From an uncultured Clostridia bacterium (GTDB lineage Bacteria > Bacillota > Clostridia > TANB77 > CAG-508), in assembly GCA_944390305.1 (NCBI GenBank), contig CALXPX010000017.1, positions 1-15,860 on the forward strand: 15,860 bases of DNA, given 5' to 3'. Every line of letters begins with the position of its first letter. The stretch's first letter is position 1. Positions 1-6,739 of the stretch are shown here, piece after piece. Under the pieces are notes generated by a model. It was not told the DNA's origin and made no database searches. It saw only the letters and a program-made list of their open reading frames with translations. Position numbers and translations under genes: made by a program.

Positions 1-73
1 CTAACCCTCTTTCAACACATTCTACAGAGGCATAAAAAGTTTTTAAATCAATACATAAATAGATTTTTTGCAT
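1..73 (-). CDS. Y-family DNA polymerase (UmuC/ImpB-like), N-terminal fragment
   Basis: Only the first 24 codons are in the window; the gene continues past base 1. The ATG at 71-73 follows an AGGAG ribosome binding site. The visible peptide starts MQKIYLCIDLKTFYASVECV. This is the N-terminal signature of Y-family translesion polymerases: the hydrophobic strand ending in the first catalytic Asp (D9 here), then the steric-gate region F-Y-A-S-V-E, in which E18 is conserved. Such enzymes copy damaged DNA without proofreading. In Bacillota, UmuC/UvrX-like copies are often carried by plasmids, prophages and conjugative elements. The promoter has two LexA-like boxes, which fits SOS control. The chromosomal DinB is less likely because its N terminus usually reads H-x-D-M-D-x-F-(F/Y)-A-S-V-E, but the fragment is too short to assign the subfamily. 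Confidence 0.85.
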   Translation of the reverse strand, partial: MQKIYLCIDLKTFYASVECVERGL

Positions 74-85
74 TTTTCAACTCCT

Positions 86-97
86 AAACAAATGTTT
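86..97. promoter_or_regulatory. LexA-like (SOS) box, downstream of -10
   Basis: AAACAAATGTTT is an imperfect palindrome containing the AAC-N4-GTT core of the Gram-positive LexA (DinR) box. It lies between the -10 and the start codon of the UmuC-like gene, where a bound repressor would block transcription. It is the exact reverse complement of the box at 131-142. Confidence 0.6.
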
Positions 98-104
98 TGT
101 AATT

Positions 105-133
105 ATTATAGCATCTTTTTCCTCTTTTGTAAA
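105..133 (-). promoter_or_regulatory. Promoter of the Y-family polymerase gene
   Basis: Read on the minus strand, the -35 is TTTACA (128-133), followed by a 17-base spacer and -10 TATAAT (105-110). The -10 is preceded by TGC, an extended -10. It sits about 30 bases before the start codon. The match to the sigma-A consensus is near perfect, so the gene should be strong when not repressed. The -35 overlaps one LexA-like box. Confidence 0.85.
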
Positions 134-142
134 CATTTGTTT
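131..142. promoter_or_regulatory. LexA-like (SOS) box, overlapping -35
   Basis: AAACATTTGTTT again has the AAC-N4-GTT core and overlaps the -35 hexamer of the polymerase promoter by three bases. Paired with the box at 86-97 it brackets the promoter, an arrangement that fits tight SOS repression. Another Cro/C1 or HdiR-type repressor could use the same palindromes. Confidence 0.6.
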
Positions 143-167
143 GTTTATAATTTAAAAGAAATATTTT

Positions 168-208
168 CTAATAATAAAAAATAGACTAGCCATTTTTGGC
201 TAATCTAT
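168..208 (-). terminator. Rho-independent terminator of the phosphorothioation operon
   Basis: On the minus strand the arms ATAGATTAGCCA and TGGCTAGTCTAT pair over 12 positions (one G-U) around an AAAA loop, at 181-208. A U-rich tail (TTTTTATTATT) follows immediately. It lies 29 bases after the stop codon of the last operon gene and before the next promoter, so it separates the defence operon from the Y-family polymerase gene. The opposite strand lacks a good U-tract. Confidence 0.9.
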
Positions 209-236
209 GTAATTTGTTATTTACTTTTATAATTTA

Positions 237-663
237 TTATTGAAAAAGCTTTAAAAGTTTTATATTGATATCCTTGATTTCATTATTACTTGTATCCTTT
301 TCAAGCTCTACTAATTTTATATGACCTTTAAATTCTCCCTTGCATTCTTCATTATACTCTTCGTAATTAAATCCATTGTTTTTTAATTTATTAATAATTT
401 CAAACGTAAGATCAGGTTTCATAATCACAATATCAATAACCCATTTTTCAACTTCTAATCTATTATCAATATGAATACCATAAGGATTGTTTTTTTTCTA
501 CATAACATGTTATGAATAGTTTTTGATCATCATTTCTAGTACTTTTAATATTATAACTTGGATGAATTGAATCATATTCTAGCTTTTCTTGTTGGAAGGC
601 TTTTTCAAGTACATTTCTTAATTCTTTCGTTCTTATGTTTAATTCTTTTTTTATCTCATTCAT
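237..663 (-). pseudogene. Unknown 141-residue protein, frameshifted at an A8 run
   Basis: As sequenced, the reading frame starts at an ATG (661-663) with an AGGAGA ribosome binding site, 15 bases after the previous gene, and stops at 466 after 65 residues. The frame breaks at a run of eight A (minus strand; T at 490-497). Removing one A gives Glu-Lys-Asn-Asn-Pro-Tyr-Gly and continues without a stop through a second open frame (237-428) to a TAA at 237, giving 141 residues. The second half is charged and gene-like (MKPDLTFEIINKLKNNGFNY), so the two pieces are very probably one gene. I recognise no domain; it looks soluble and has no membrane segment. It is the last gene of the operon, just before the terminator. 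The break may be a true mutation, a phase-variable homopolymer, transcript slippage or a sequencing error. A simple -1 ribosomal slip would not fix it, because that frame soon stops. Confidence 0.75.
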
Positions 664-678
664 ATCTTTCTCCTACTT

Positions 679-1233
679 TTATTCTTTTTCAGGATTAATG
701 CATAAATCTAATATTTCATTTTCAGAAATTATATTATTATATCTATCGTTATAATCTTGTAAAAAATAATAAATATTATTAATATAATCATCAACAGATG
801 TTGGATTATCATTATCTAATAGTTTTTCCTTAAGAACTTCAATTCCTCCTAAGACATATTTTTCAAAAATTTTGTAGCATTCTTCTTTTTCATTACTACC
901 TTTTGCATATCTAAAAGCTCTATCTAGTCTTTCTTCAATTGGTAATGTATCTTTATCATGTAAAAGCATTATAATTTCGTAGTTATAGTTAAGTGTATAT
1001 GATTCTCTATTTATCTGATCAAAATTTATTTTCTTAACGTTGTCTACAGTAACTTGTCCACTATCATCTCTGTCAGCCATTCTTCCATATAAAAAACCTA
1101 CTATAGGTGCAAGTATTAATACATCTATATTCCTATCAAATAATCTAAATTTACTTTCACTATCTATTTCAGCAGTTAATTGTGTTACAATATTAGCATG
1201 TTTTCCTCTAAAATTATAATCTCTATCAAACAT
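679..1233 (-). CDS. DNA phosphorothioation-associated protein 4-like protein
   Basis: A 184-residue soluble protein. The N-terminal stretch from about residue 29, F-R-L-F-D-R-N-I-D-V-L-I-L-A-P-I-V-G-F-L-Y-G-R, has the pattern I recall for the small Dnd-cluster family 'DNA phosphorothioation-associated protein 4' (F-x-x-x-x-D-V-L-x-x-A-x-x-x-G-F-x-x-G-R). The rest is acidic and helical, with no catalytic motif that I can see. I chose the ATG at 1233 over an in-frame GTG at 1245, because AGGTGA lies at the right distance upstream of the ATG and the ATG is one base after the stop of the DndD-like gene. The tight coupling suggests that it forms a complex with that ATPase or acts with it in the interference step. 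Family assignment is from memory of a motif; the biochemical role is unknown. Confidence 0.7.
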   Translation of the reverse strand: MFDRDYNFRGKHANIVTQLTAEIDSESKFRLFDRNIDVLILAPIVGFLYGRMADRDDSGQVTVDNVKKINFDQINRESYTLNYNYEIIMLLHDKDTLPIEERLDRAFRYAKGSNEKEECYKIFEKYVLGGIEVLKEKLLDNDNPTSVDDYINNIYYFLQDYNDRYNNIISENEILDLCINPEKE

Positions 1234-1234
1234 A

Positions 1235-3259
1235 TTAATTTTCACCTACTTTCGTTATTTTACTATCTACCGGCATTTCCCTATCTCTTAAAGAAACTTC
1301 GTATTCTATACCAATCTTATTTTTCATTTCATTTTTAGCAATATTCCCATCAGAATCTTTAATAAAAATAATAACCTGTCTAGCAATGCTTGGAATAACT
1401 TCACATATGTTTTTTATTCTTCTTTGATCAAATGATGATAATGGAGCATCCATTACAAGAGGATATTCATCAGTCACAATACTTGCATCGTCAGATTTTT
1501 CTATAACTTTTTGTTTTGCTAGATTTATAACTCCAACTATAAAAGCGAATATTATAGAATAACTTTTAGCAGTATTTGCATCTAAATTTGAACTATTTTC
1601 TTCTAATTCATTTACATATGATGTAATCTTATACTTGTCATCTATATTTATAGTCATTCCTCCCGCATAAATTTGTTTAAATAATTCATTGATTTGGCTT
1701 TCTAATTTTTCTCGTGTTTTTGCTTCTTCATAATCATATGTTTGCTTAAACTTAAAATAAGCAGCTCTAGCATATTCCATTTGTTCTTCTAACGATTTAT
1801 TCTTTGCTATTTTCATTTGTAATCTACTTATTTCCGCTTCAGCCTCTCTTTTCTTCTCTTCAAAATATGTATTTTTTCCTTTTAAATCATTTAATTCTAT
1901 AGTTAAATCTTTAAGTGTTTTTTCCATTGTTATTTGACGATTTTTTAAATCCGTTACTTTTGTATTACTTGATTTTAAAATATTTTTATCTATTTCTCCA
2001 ATTTGATGTTCTATTTCTTCTATCTTATTTTGTGATGCTCTTACAGAACTAATTTGCATTTCGATGTTTCTGTAATAATTTTCACTTGACTTTATTGAAT
2101 TACTAGAGTGCTCTTGAAATTGTGCTATAGCTGTTCCTAAAGACTGAGGAGGAATATACTTAAGCAAATTTGTCAAGTTAATAACTGCTTCAGAGGTAGG
2201 ATCTGACAAGTCATTTCCACAAATACATTTTTTTCTTTCCATTAAGAACTTAATGGTTTCCGCTCTAACCGAAGGTATCCCTTTATCAATATTATCAGTA
2301 TTTTTTAATTCAATTAAAGCATCTTGAATTAATTTTCTTGACATATAGTTATAAGTTTGCTTTGTAAAGTTTCCCATTAAAACATTAATTGCATTATTTT
2401 TAACCTGTCTCTCGTTAGTTAAATTGCTATTTAATTGATTTAATTCATGTTGCATTTTTTCTACATCTGCATATTGAATAATTTCTGCTTTTGCTTTTTC
2501 AATTTCAGATTGATAATATTCAATTTCTGTTTCTATTTTATCAATTCTATTATTATTTTGTTCTATTTTATCTGTTGAATTATATATAGTGTCTCTTAAT
2601 ATCCTAGTCTGTTGATCTCCAGCTGCATCCATTTGTGCATTGTATCTACCAATAACACTACTTTTTTGATTTGGATTAAGATGTTCTATCGCTTTAGTTA
2701 GTGCTGTCAATCCTAATATATTTTGAACTGCTGTTTTAAATTCATCACTTTTACCTGAATTAACCTCTCCTGCCATCTTTTCAATTCTTTCACCATCAAA
2801 GAAAAAGTATTTTGAAAGAGTTTCAGGCAATATGCTTGCAATTGTAGACATATTTTTTAATGGGTTTACTATAACCGTTTGTCCATCATTATTTCTTGTA
2901 AATATTTCTAATTGTGGATTATCAGATTTAACAATTCCATTAATATCTTTTTTATATACTTGTTTTCTTATTATAGTATAATCTATATTATTATGCTCTA
3001 ATTCTAATTTTACAATAACATTTGCCTCAGAACCAATAATCATTTCTTTTTCTACAACACTATTTAAAACTGATTTATTCTTAAATCCATCCGTTTTTCC
3101 ATATAAATTCCATTGAAAAGCTTGAGCTAATGTCGTTTTTCCTGCTCCATTTTCAGCCATAACCAAAGTAACATTTTTTTCTTTGTTAACAGAGAATTCA
3201 ATTTCATGTTCGCCCTTAAATGGTCTAAAATTCGTTAACGATAATTTTCTTAACAACAT
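1235..3259 (-). CDS. DndD-like SMC/ABC-type ATPase
   Basis: A 674-residue SMC/Rad50-like ATPase. The N terminus has Walker A (A-E-N-G-A-G-K-T-T, residues 35-43) after a recF/SMC-style opening (L-x-L-x-N-F-R-P-F). F-F-F-D-G-E at 152-157 is typical of DndD and its relatives. Coiled-coil-rich stretches lie at about 225-290 and 375-500. Between them is K-C-I-C-G (Cys345, Cys347), a possible metal hook. Near the C terminus are Walker B and D-loop residues, Y-P-L-V-M-D-A-P-L-S-S-F-D at about 599-611. DndD-type ATPases are thought to act on DNA structure during phosphorothioation or restriction. The ATG follows GGAGGA and overlaps the end of the 52-residue gene. No dndC, dndE or dndB is nearby, so here it probably serves the ssp genes or the restriction arm. 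The name DndD could mislead: homology is to the ATPase family, not necessarily to the modification role. Confidence 0.85.
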   Translation of the reverse strand: MLLRKLSLTNFRPFKGEHEIEFSVNKEKNVTLVMAENGAGKTTLAQAFQWNLYGKTDGFKNKSVLNSVVEKEMIIGSEANVIVKLELEHNNIDYTIIRKQVYKKDINGIVKSDNPQLEIFTRNNDGQTVIVNPLKNMSTIASILPETLSKYFFFDGERIEKMAGEVNSGKSDEFKTAVQNILGLTALTKAIEHLNPNQKSSVIGRYNAQMDAAGDQQTRILRDTIYNSTDKIEQNNNRIDKIETEIEYYQSEIEKAKAEIIQYADVEKMQHELNQLNSNLTNERQVKNNAINVLMGNFTKQTYNYMSRKLIQDALIELKNTDNIDKGIPSVRAETIKFLMERKKCICGNDLSDPTSEAVINLTNLLKYIPPQSLGTAIAQFQEHSSNSIKSSENYYRNIEMQISSVRASQNKIEEIEHQIGEIDKNILKSSNTKVTDLKNRQITMEKTLKDLTIELNDLKGKNTYFEEKKREAEAEISRLQMKIAKNKSLEEQMEYARAAYFKFKQTYDYEEAKTREKLESQINELFKQIYAGGMTINIDDKYKITSYVNELEENSSNLDANTAKSYSIIFAFIVGVINLAKQKVIEKSDDASIVTDEYPLVMDAPLSSFDQRRIKNICEVIPSIARQVIIFIKDSDGNIAKNEMKNKIGIEYEVSLRDREMPVDSKITKVGEN

Positions 3260-3408
3260 TTTACTTCCTCCTCTATTATCTTTTCTATTTTTTTCTTTAT
3301 ATCTTCATCATTAAATTCTCGTGTTTTTACATTTTCATTTTCTAATTGTATAATTCTCTTGACTATGCGATTAAGTTTTTGATCTTCAATAATTACATTT
3401 TCATTCAT
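3250..3408 (-). CDS. 52-residue micro-gene between helicase and DndD-like ATPase
   Basis: A short frame begins at ATG 3406-3408, overlapping the helicase stop as ATGA, and ends at TAA 3250-3252, ten bases inside the DndD-like gene. The product (52 residues, starting MNENVIIEDQKLNRIVKRII) is highly charged, Lys/Glu-rich and predicted helical, and ends Lys-Cys-Cys. It fills the only otherwise empty stretch of the operon, and both its ends overlap neighbours, which is strong evidence that it is translated by coupling. Its last codons also carry the ribosome binding site of the ATPase gene, so its translation may set ATPase expression. I recognise no family. It might be a small helical subunit or adaptor that binds the SMC-like ATPase, but that is inference. 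Confidence 0.65.
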   Translation of the reverse strand: MNENVIIEDQKLNRIVKRIIQLENENVKTREFNDEDIKKKIEKIIEEEVKCC

Positions 3409-5582
3409 AAATATTGTTCATCCCCCATTTCTTCAAAATTATTCAAATGATACGTTTTTACTATATCATCAATCAAAATATCCGATTCCATTCTATTCAA
3501 AGCTAACCTTTTAAATTCTATCATTCTATTAATTTCATTTTTTACCATTGATTTTTCACATCGTATTTCATCAAAAGTCAAACTACCAGCTTCATCTAAA
3601 GGTCTAGGCAATGTCACAAAATCATATATTATTGCAAATTCTTTTCCAGGATATCTTCTTAGTACTCTTCCTCTTCTCTGTATATATTCCTTTGGATTAG
3701 TTGTACTTGCAAGTATGAATGCGGTTTTTATTGCTGGTATATTTACTCCTTCATCTAAGCATTTTATTGCAACTAAAACTTGTAAATAATCTCCATCAAA
3801 AAATTTCTTTTTTAACATATCTCTTGTATTACTATCTTCTTTAGATGTGAATTGTGCAACATTCATTTTTAGTTCATTACCCAATAATTCAGTAATTGCA
3901 TCTATTTGTCTCATGTCATCACCATTCTCATCTTGTTCATCTATAGTTGTAGCTCCACAATAAACTAAAATATGATTTTCCTTTTGAAATGGCTTTATAG
4001 CTTTAGCAAGTGCTAATGTTTTATTAAATGCTCCCGCAACGACTCTCGAACGCTTTTGAGCAATTACTTTTCCTCTTTCAGTTAATTTAACTTTTTCGTT
4101 TTTCTTAATAATACATTTAGATAATTCTTTTGAAAGTTGATGATATCTTTCTAATTCGTCATCTGTTAAATAAACTACAATTGGGTGATATTCATATTTT
4201 GTCAAAAAATTTTTTTCTATTGCTTCTTCTAAAGAAAATTCTATACATTTCTTTCCAAAATACTTTAATAAAACTTGTGTTCCTTCCTCATCCCCATGTC
4301 TTTCAAGTGTAGCTGAAAGTGCAAGTCGATAATTAAATTTTGGAATTAATGTTTTTTTAAGATTTGTAGCTCCAAAATTATGTGCCTCATCAACAACTAA
4401 CAATACATTTCCTCTAATATTATTTATTTGATTTTGTATATATTCAGTTGCAAAAGTTCCATTAGTGCAAATAAAGCAGAAAAAATTTCTCACTCCAAGA
4501 TTGTAATCCATAATAGCCATTTTAAATCTCTGTTTAAAATCTTTTTGTTCAGATGAACTATAGCCTATTATTGGATTAATATTAAAATTTAATATATCCT
4601 CTACCCATTGGTCAACAAGATGTTGATATGGGCAAACTATAATAACAGCAAGTTTTCCCTTTAAATCTTTATATAATTGTGTTATAGCTCCTAATCCTGT
4701 AAATGTTTTTCCCGTTCCAGTTGCCATATCAAATATTCCACAATAGTTGTTATTTTTCCATTCTTGTATAGCCTCTTTTTGATAGTCATACAATTTTACT
4801 CCTGTTGGAATTTGAGGACTATTAGTAACAGATTTCAATTTTTCGATTTTTTCAGATTGAATTGTTTGTTTAATTTTTTGAGCAAATTCTTTTTGATCTA
4901 TATCCCAATCAACGTTTTCTTTCTTGTAAGATAATATTTTTTCTTTTGCAACCTTTGGAAATTCACAAACAACTGCACTAGAATCTTCATTATCCCATAA
5001 TCTATCAAATGCTTTTGCTTTAATATCTACTCTATCTCTATCTTCCCAAGAAGTAAAAACATCAACTATTTCATAATTATTTATAAAAGCATTTTCTGTT
5101 TCATTCATTGAGCCTGAAAATGCTATTATGTTGTTTTCCTTGTCATACATTAATCCTAATTTTTCGTGATACAATCCTAATTTTTCATTTTTTAAAGAAA
5201 AAGCAATTTTTATATCCAATTTTTCTTCAGCTATTAAAGTTGCTAATAAATTAAGTCTTTCTTCTTCAAAGTAATTTGTAGGTTCTGTTATATATTGTAG
5301 TAGTGCTCTTTCAATAACATTTTCTCTCACTTCATATCCCTTATTAATTGCATCTATATCTTCTTCAGATAAATTTGGAGAGACAATTAATTGAATTTTT
5401 CCATTATTATTTATTAAGTTGGTTATTCCATAGGAAATTTCTAAAAGTGAAGAAGATGAAAAAAATCCAACACTTCTTTTATATAAGATAGATTCTTTTA
5501 ATAAAGGAATATAGAATTCATTAACTATATCATCACGAGGAGATCTATATTCTTTTTTTAAATTAACATCTAAAAGACTCAT
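3405..5582 (-). CDS. PLD-nuclease/DEAH helicase fusion, phosphorothioation-linked restriction protein
   Basis: A 725-residue superfamily 2 helicase with an N-terminal phospholipase-D-like domain. The PLD motif is His139-x-Lys141 followed by G-S-M-N at 157-160, and forms one HKD site. The helicase core follows: Y-Q (Gln268), Walker A A-T-G-T-G-K-T (287-293), DEAH (398-401), S-A-T (423-425), and motif VI Q-R-R-G-R-V-L-R (635-642). PLD-helicase fusions of this kind are found beside dnd and ssp genes, where they are annotated as phosphorothioation-system restriction enzymes. The expected role is to translocate on and cut DNA that lacks the modification. The start ATG has an AGGGAGG ribosome binding site 19 bases after the cysteine desulfurase stop. 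The stop overlaps the micro-gene. It could correspond to a subunit of the reported SspFGH interference module, but I cannot assign a letter from sequence alone. Confidence 0.85.
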   Translation of the reverse strand: MSLLDVNLKKEYRSPRDDIVNEFYIPLLKESILYKRSVGFFSSSSLLEISYGITNLINNNGKIQLIVSPNLSEEDIDAINKGYEVRENVIERALLQYITEPTNYFEEERLNLLATLIAEEKLDIKIAFSLKNEKLGLYHEKLGLMYDKENNIIAFSGSMNETENAFINNYEIVDVFTSWEDRDRVDIKAKAFDRLWDNEDSSAVVCEFPKVAKEKILSYKKENVDWDIDQKEFAQKIKQTIQSEKIEKLKSVTNSPQIPTGVKLYDYQKEAIQEWKNNNYCGIFDMATGTGKTFTGLGAITQLYKDLKGKLAVIIVCPYQHLVDQWVEDILNFNINPIIGYSSSEQKDFKQRFKMAIMDYNLGVRNFFCFICTNGTFATEYIQNQINNIRGNVLLVVDEAHNFGATNLKKTLIPKFNYRLALSATLERHGDEEGTQVLLKYFGKKCIEFSLEEAIEKNFLTKYEYHPIVVYLTDDELERYHQLSKELSKCIIKKNEKVKLTERGKVIAQKRSRVVAGAFNKTLALAKAIKPFQKENHILVYCGATTIDEQDENGDDMRQIDAITELLGNELKMNVAQFTSKEDSNTRDMLKKKFFDGDYLQVLVAIKCLDEGVNIPAIKTAFILASTTNPKEYIQRRGRVLRRYPGKEFAIIYDFVTLPRPLDEAGSLTFDEIRCEKSMVKNEINRMIEFKRLALNRMESDILIDDIVKTYHLNNFEEMGDEQYL

Positions 5583-5601
5583 ATTTTCCTCCCTTATTAT
5601 A

Positions 5602-6729
5602 TTATAAACTTTTTAATGCATTTATTAAAGTATCTATATCATTTTGTGTATTAAAATAACTTAATCCTATTCTAACTGTTCCTCCACTTTCTACTGAATT
5701 AATAAACTCATGTATTAAAGGAGCACAATGAAATCCTGTTCTTACACAAATTTCAAATTCTTCGTCTAAAATTTTTCCAATATCTTCAGAAGTGTAATCA
5801 TCAACACTAAAAGAAACAACACCAAAAATATTAGATATTTCTTTAGGAACATAAACATGTACTTTTTTTAGTTTTAAAAGGTTGTTAATTAAATAATCCG
5901 TTAATTTTTTTTCATGTTTATATATATCAGTTTGATTTATCCAATCAATACTTACATTTAAACTGGATATTGCAACAATATTTGGACTGCCTGCTTCATA
6001 TCCATCTGGAAAGTTTTCAGGCATATTAGGATTCATTGTATCAGATCCTGTTCCACCAAATATGTGAGGATGTAGCTTATCATTTTTTAATTTAATATAT
6101 CCAGCAATTCCAAAAGATGCATACAATGATTTATGTCCTGCAAAGACGATGTAATTAATATTTATATAATCCTCTATTTTTACAATCCCATATCCTTGGG
6201 ATGCATCTAAAATATTAATAGCATTATACTCTGCAGATAAATTGAATATTTTTTTATATGGAAGAACATACCCAGTAACATTACTTATTTGAGACACAAA
6301 GACTGCTACTGGTTTATTTAATACAAATAAATCTTTTGTCTTTTCTTCATCTAATTCCCAAGTTTCTTTATTAAATGGTAATACTTTAACAAGAATTTTT
6401 CTTTCTTTTTTTAGTTCTTCTAGAGGTCTAATAATTGAGTTATGTTCAAAAGGACTTATATAAACACAATCTCCTTGATTTAATTTAATTCCAAAAATCA
6501 AATCATTCAATGCAGTAGTTGCAGAACTAGTAAATACTACATTAGCATTATTAATATTATTAAGTTTCAAAATTTTATTTCTTACATTTTCTTTTATTTT
6601 TGATGCCTCTTGTGCAACTTTATAACTTCCTCTTCCAGTATTGAAGGCATTTCTATTTGCTTTGTCCAATTCCTTATAAACTATTTCTGGCTTTGGATAA
6701 GTTGTTGCTGCATTATCTAAATATATCAT
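5602..6729 (-). CDS. sspA: Cysteine desulfurase (SspA/DndA-like)
   Basis: A 375-residue PLP enzyme that takes sulfur from L-cysteine as an enzyme-bound persulfide. It begins M-I-Y-L-D-N-A-A-T-T, the standard opening of the family. His96 (cofactor-stacking), Asp175-x-x-Gln178, and the PLP lysine in A-G-H-K-S (Lys200) are present. R-T-G-F-H-C-A-P holds the catalytic Cys335; this R-x-G-x-H-C-A form is typical of group II (SufS/CsdA-like) enzymes. I chose the ATG at 6729 because GAGGTGA sits just upstream and it gives the canonical N terminus; a GTG at 6738 in the same frame lacks a good site. It starts 10 bases after the sspC stop, inside the operon, so it is a dedicated sulfur donor for DNA modification rather than a housekeeping NifS/SufS. 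No iron-sulfur scaffold gene is next to it. Confidence 0.92.
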   Translation of the reverse strand: MIYLDNAATTYPKPEIVYKELDKANRNAFNTGRGSYKVAQEASKIKENVRNKILKLNNINNANVVFTSSATTALNDLIFGIKLNQGDCVYISPFEHNSIIRPLEELKKERKILVKVLPFNKETWELDEEKTKDLFVLNKPVAVFVSQISNVTGYVLPYKKIFNLSAEYNAINILDASQGYGIVKIEDYININYIVFAGHKSLYASFGIAGYIKLKNDKLHPHIFGGTGSDTMNPNMPENFPDGYEAGSPNIVAISSLNVSIDWINQTDIYKHEKKLTDYLINNLLKLKKVHVYVPKEISNIFGVVSFSVDDYTSEDIGKILDEEFEICVRTGFHCAPLIHEFINSVESGGTVRIGLSYFNTQNDIDTLINALKSL

Positions 6730-6739
6730 ATATTTCACC

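Noticed and set aside
490..497. Programmed -1 ribosomal frameshift at the A8 run
   Set aside because: The -1 frame reaches a stop within about 13 codons after the run; only the +1 (one A fewer) frame joins the downstream half.
4130..4312. Plus-strand open frame inside the helicase gene
   Set aside because: It is antisense to the conserved helicase core and has no ribosome binding site or promoter. The same holds for other plus-strand frames at 6657-6947, 10407-10589, 11358-11624, 11787-11996, 12368-12640, 12902-13084, 14572-14895 and 15377-15571.
5602..6729. Housekeeping NifS/SufS iron-sulfur cluster gene
   Set aside because: There is no SufU, IscU or other suf gene beside it, and it lies inside the defence operon.
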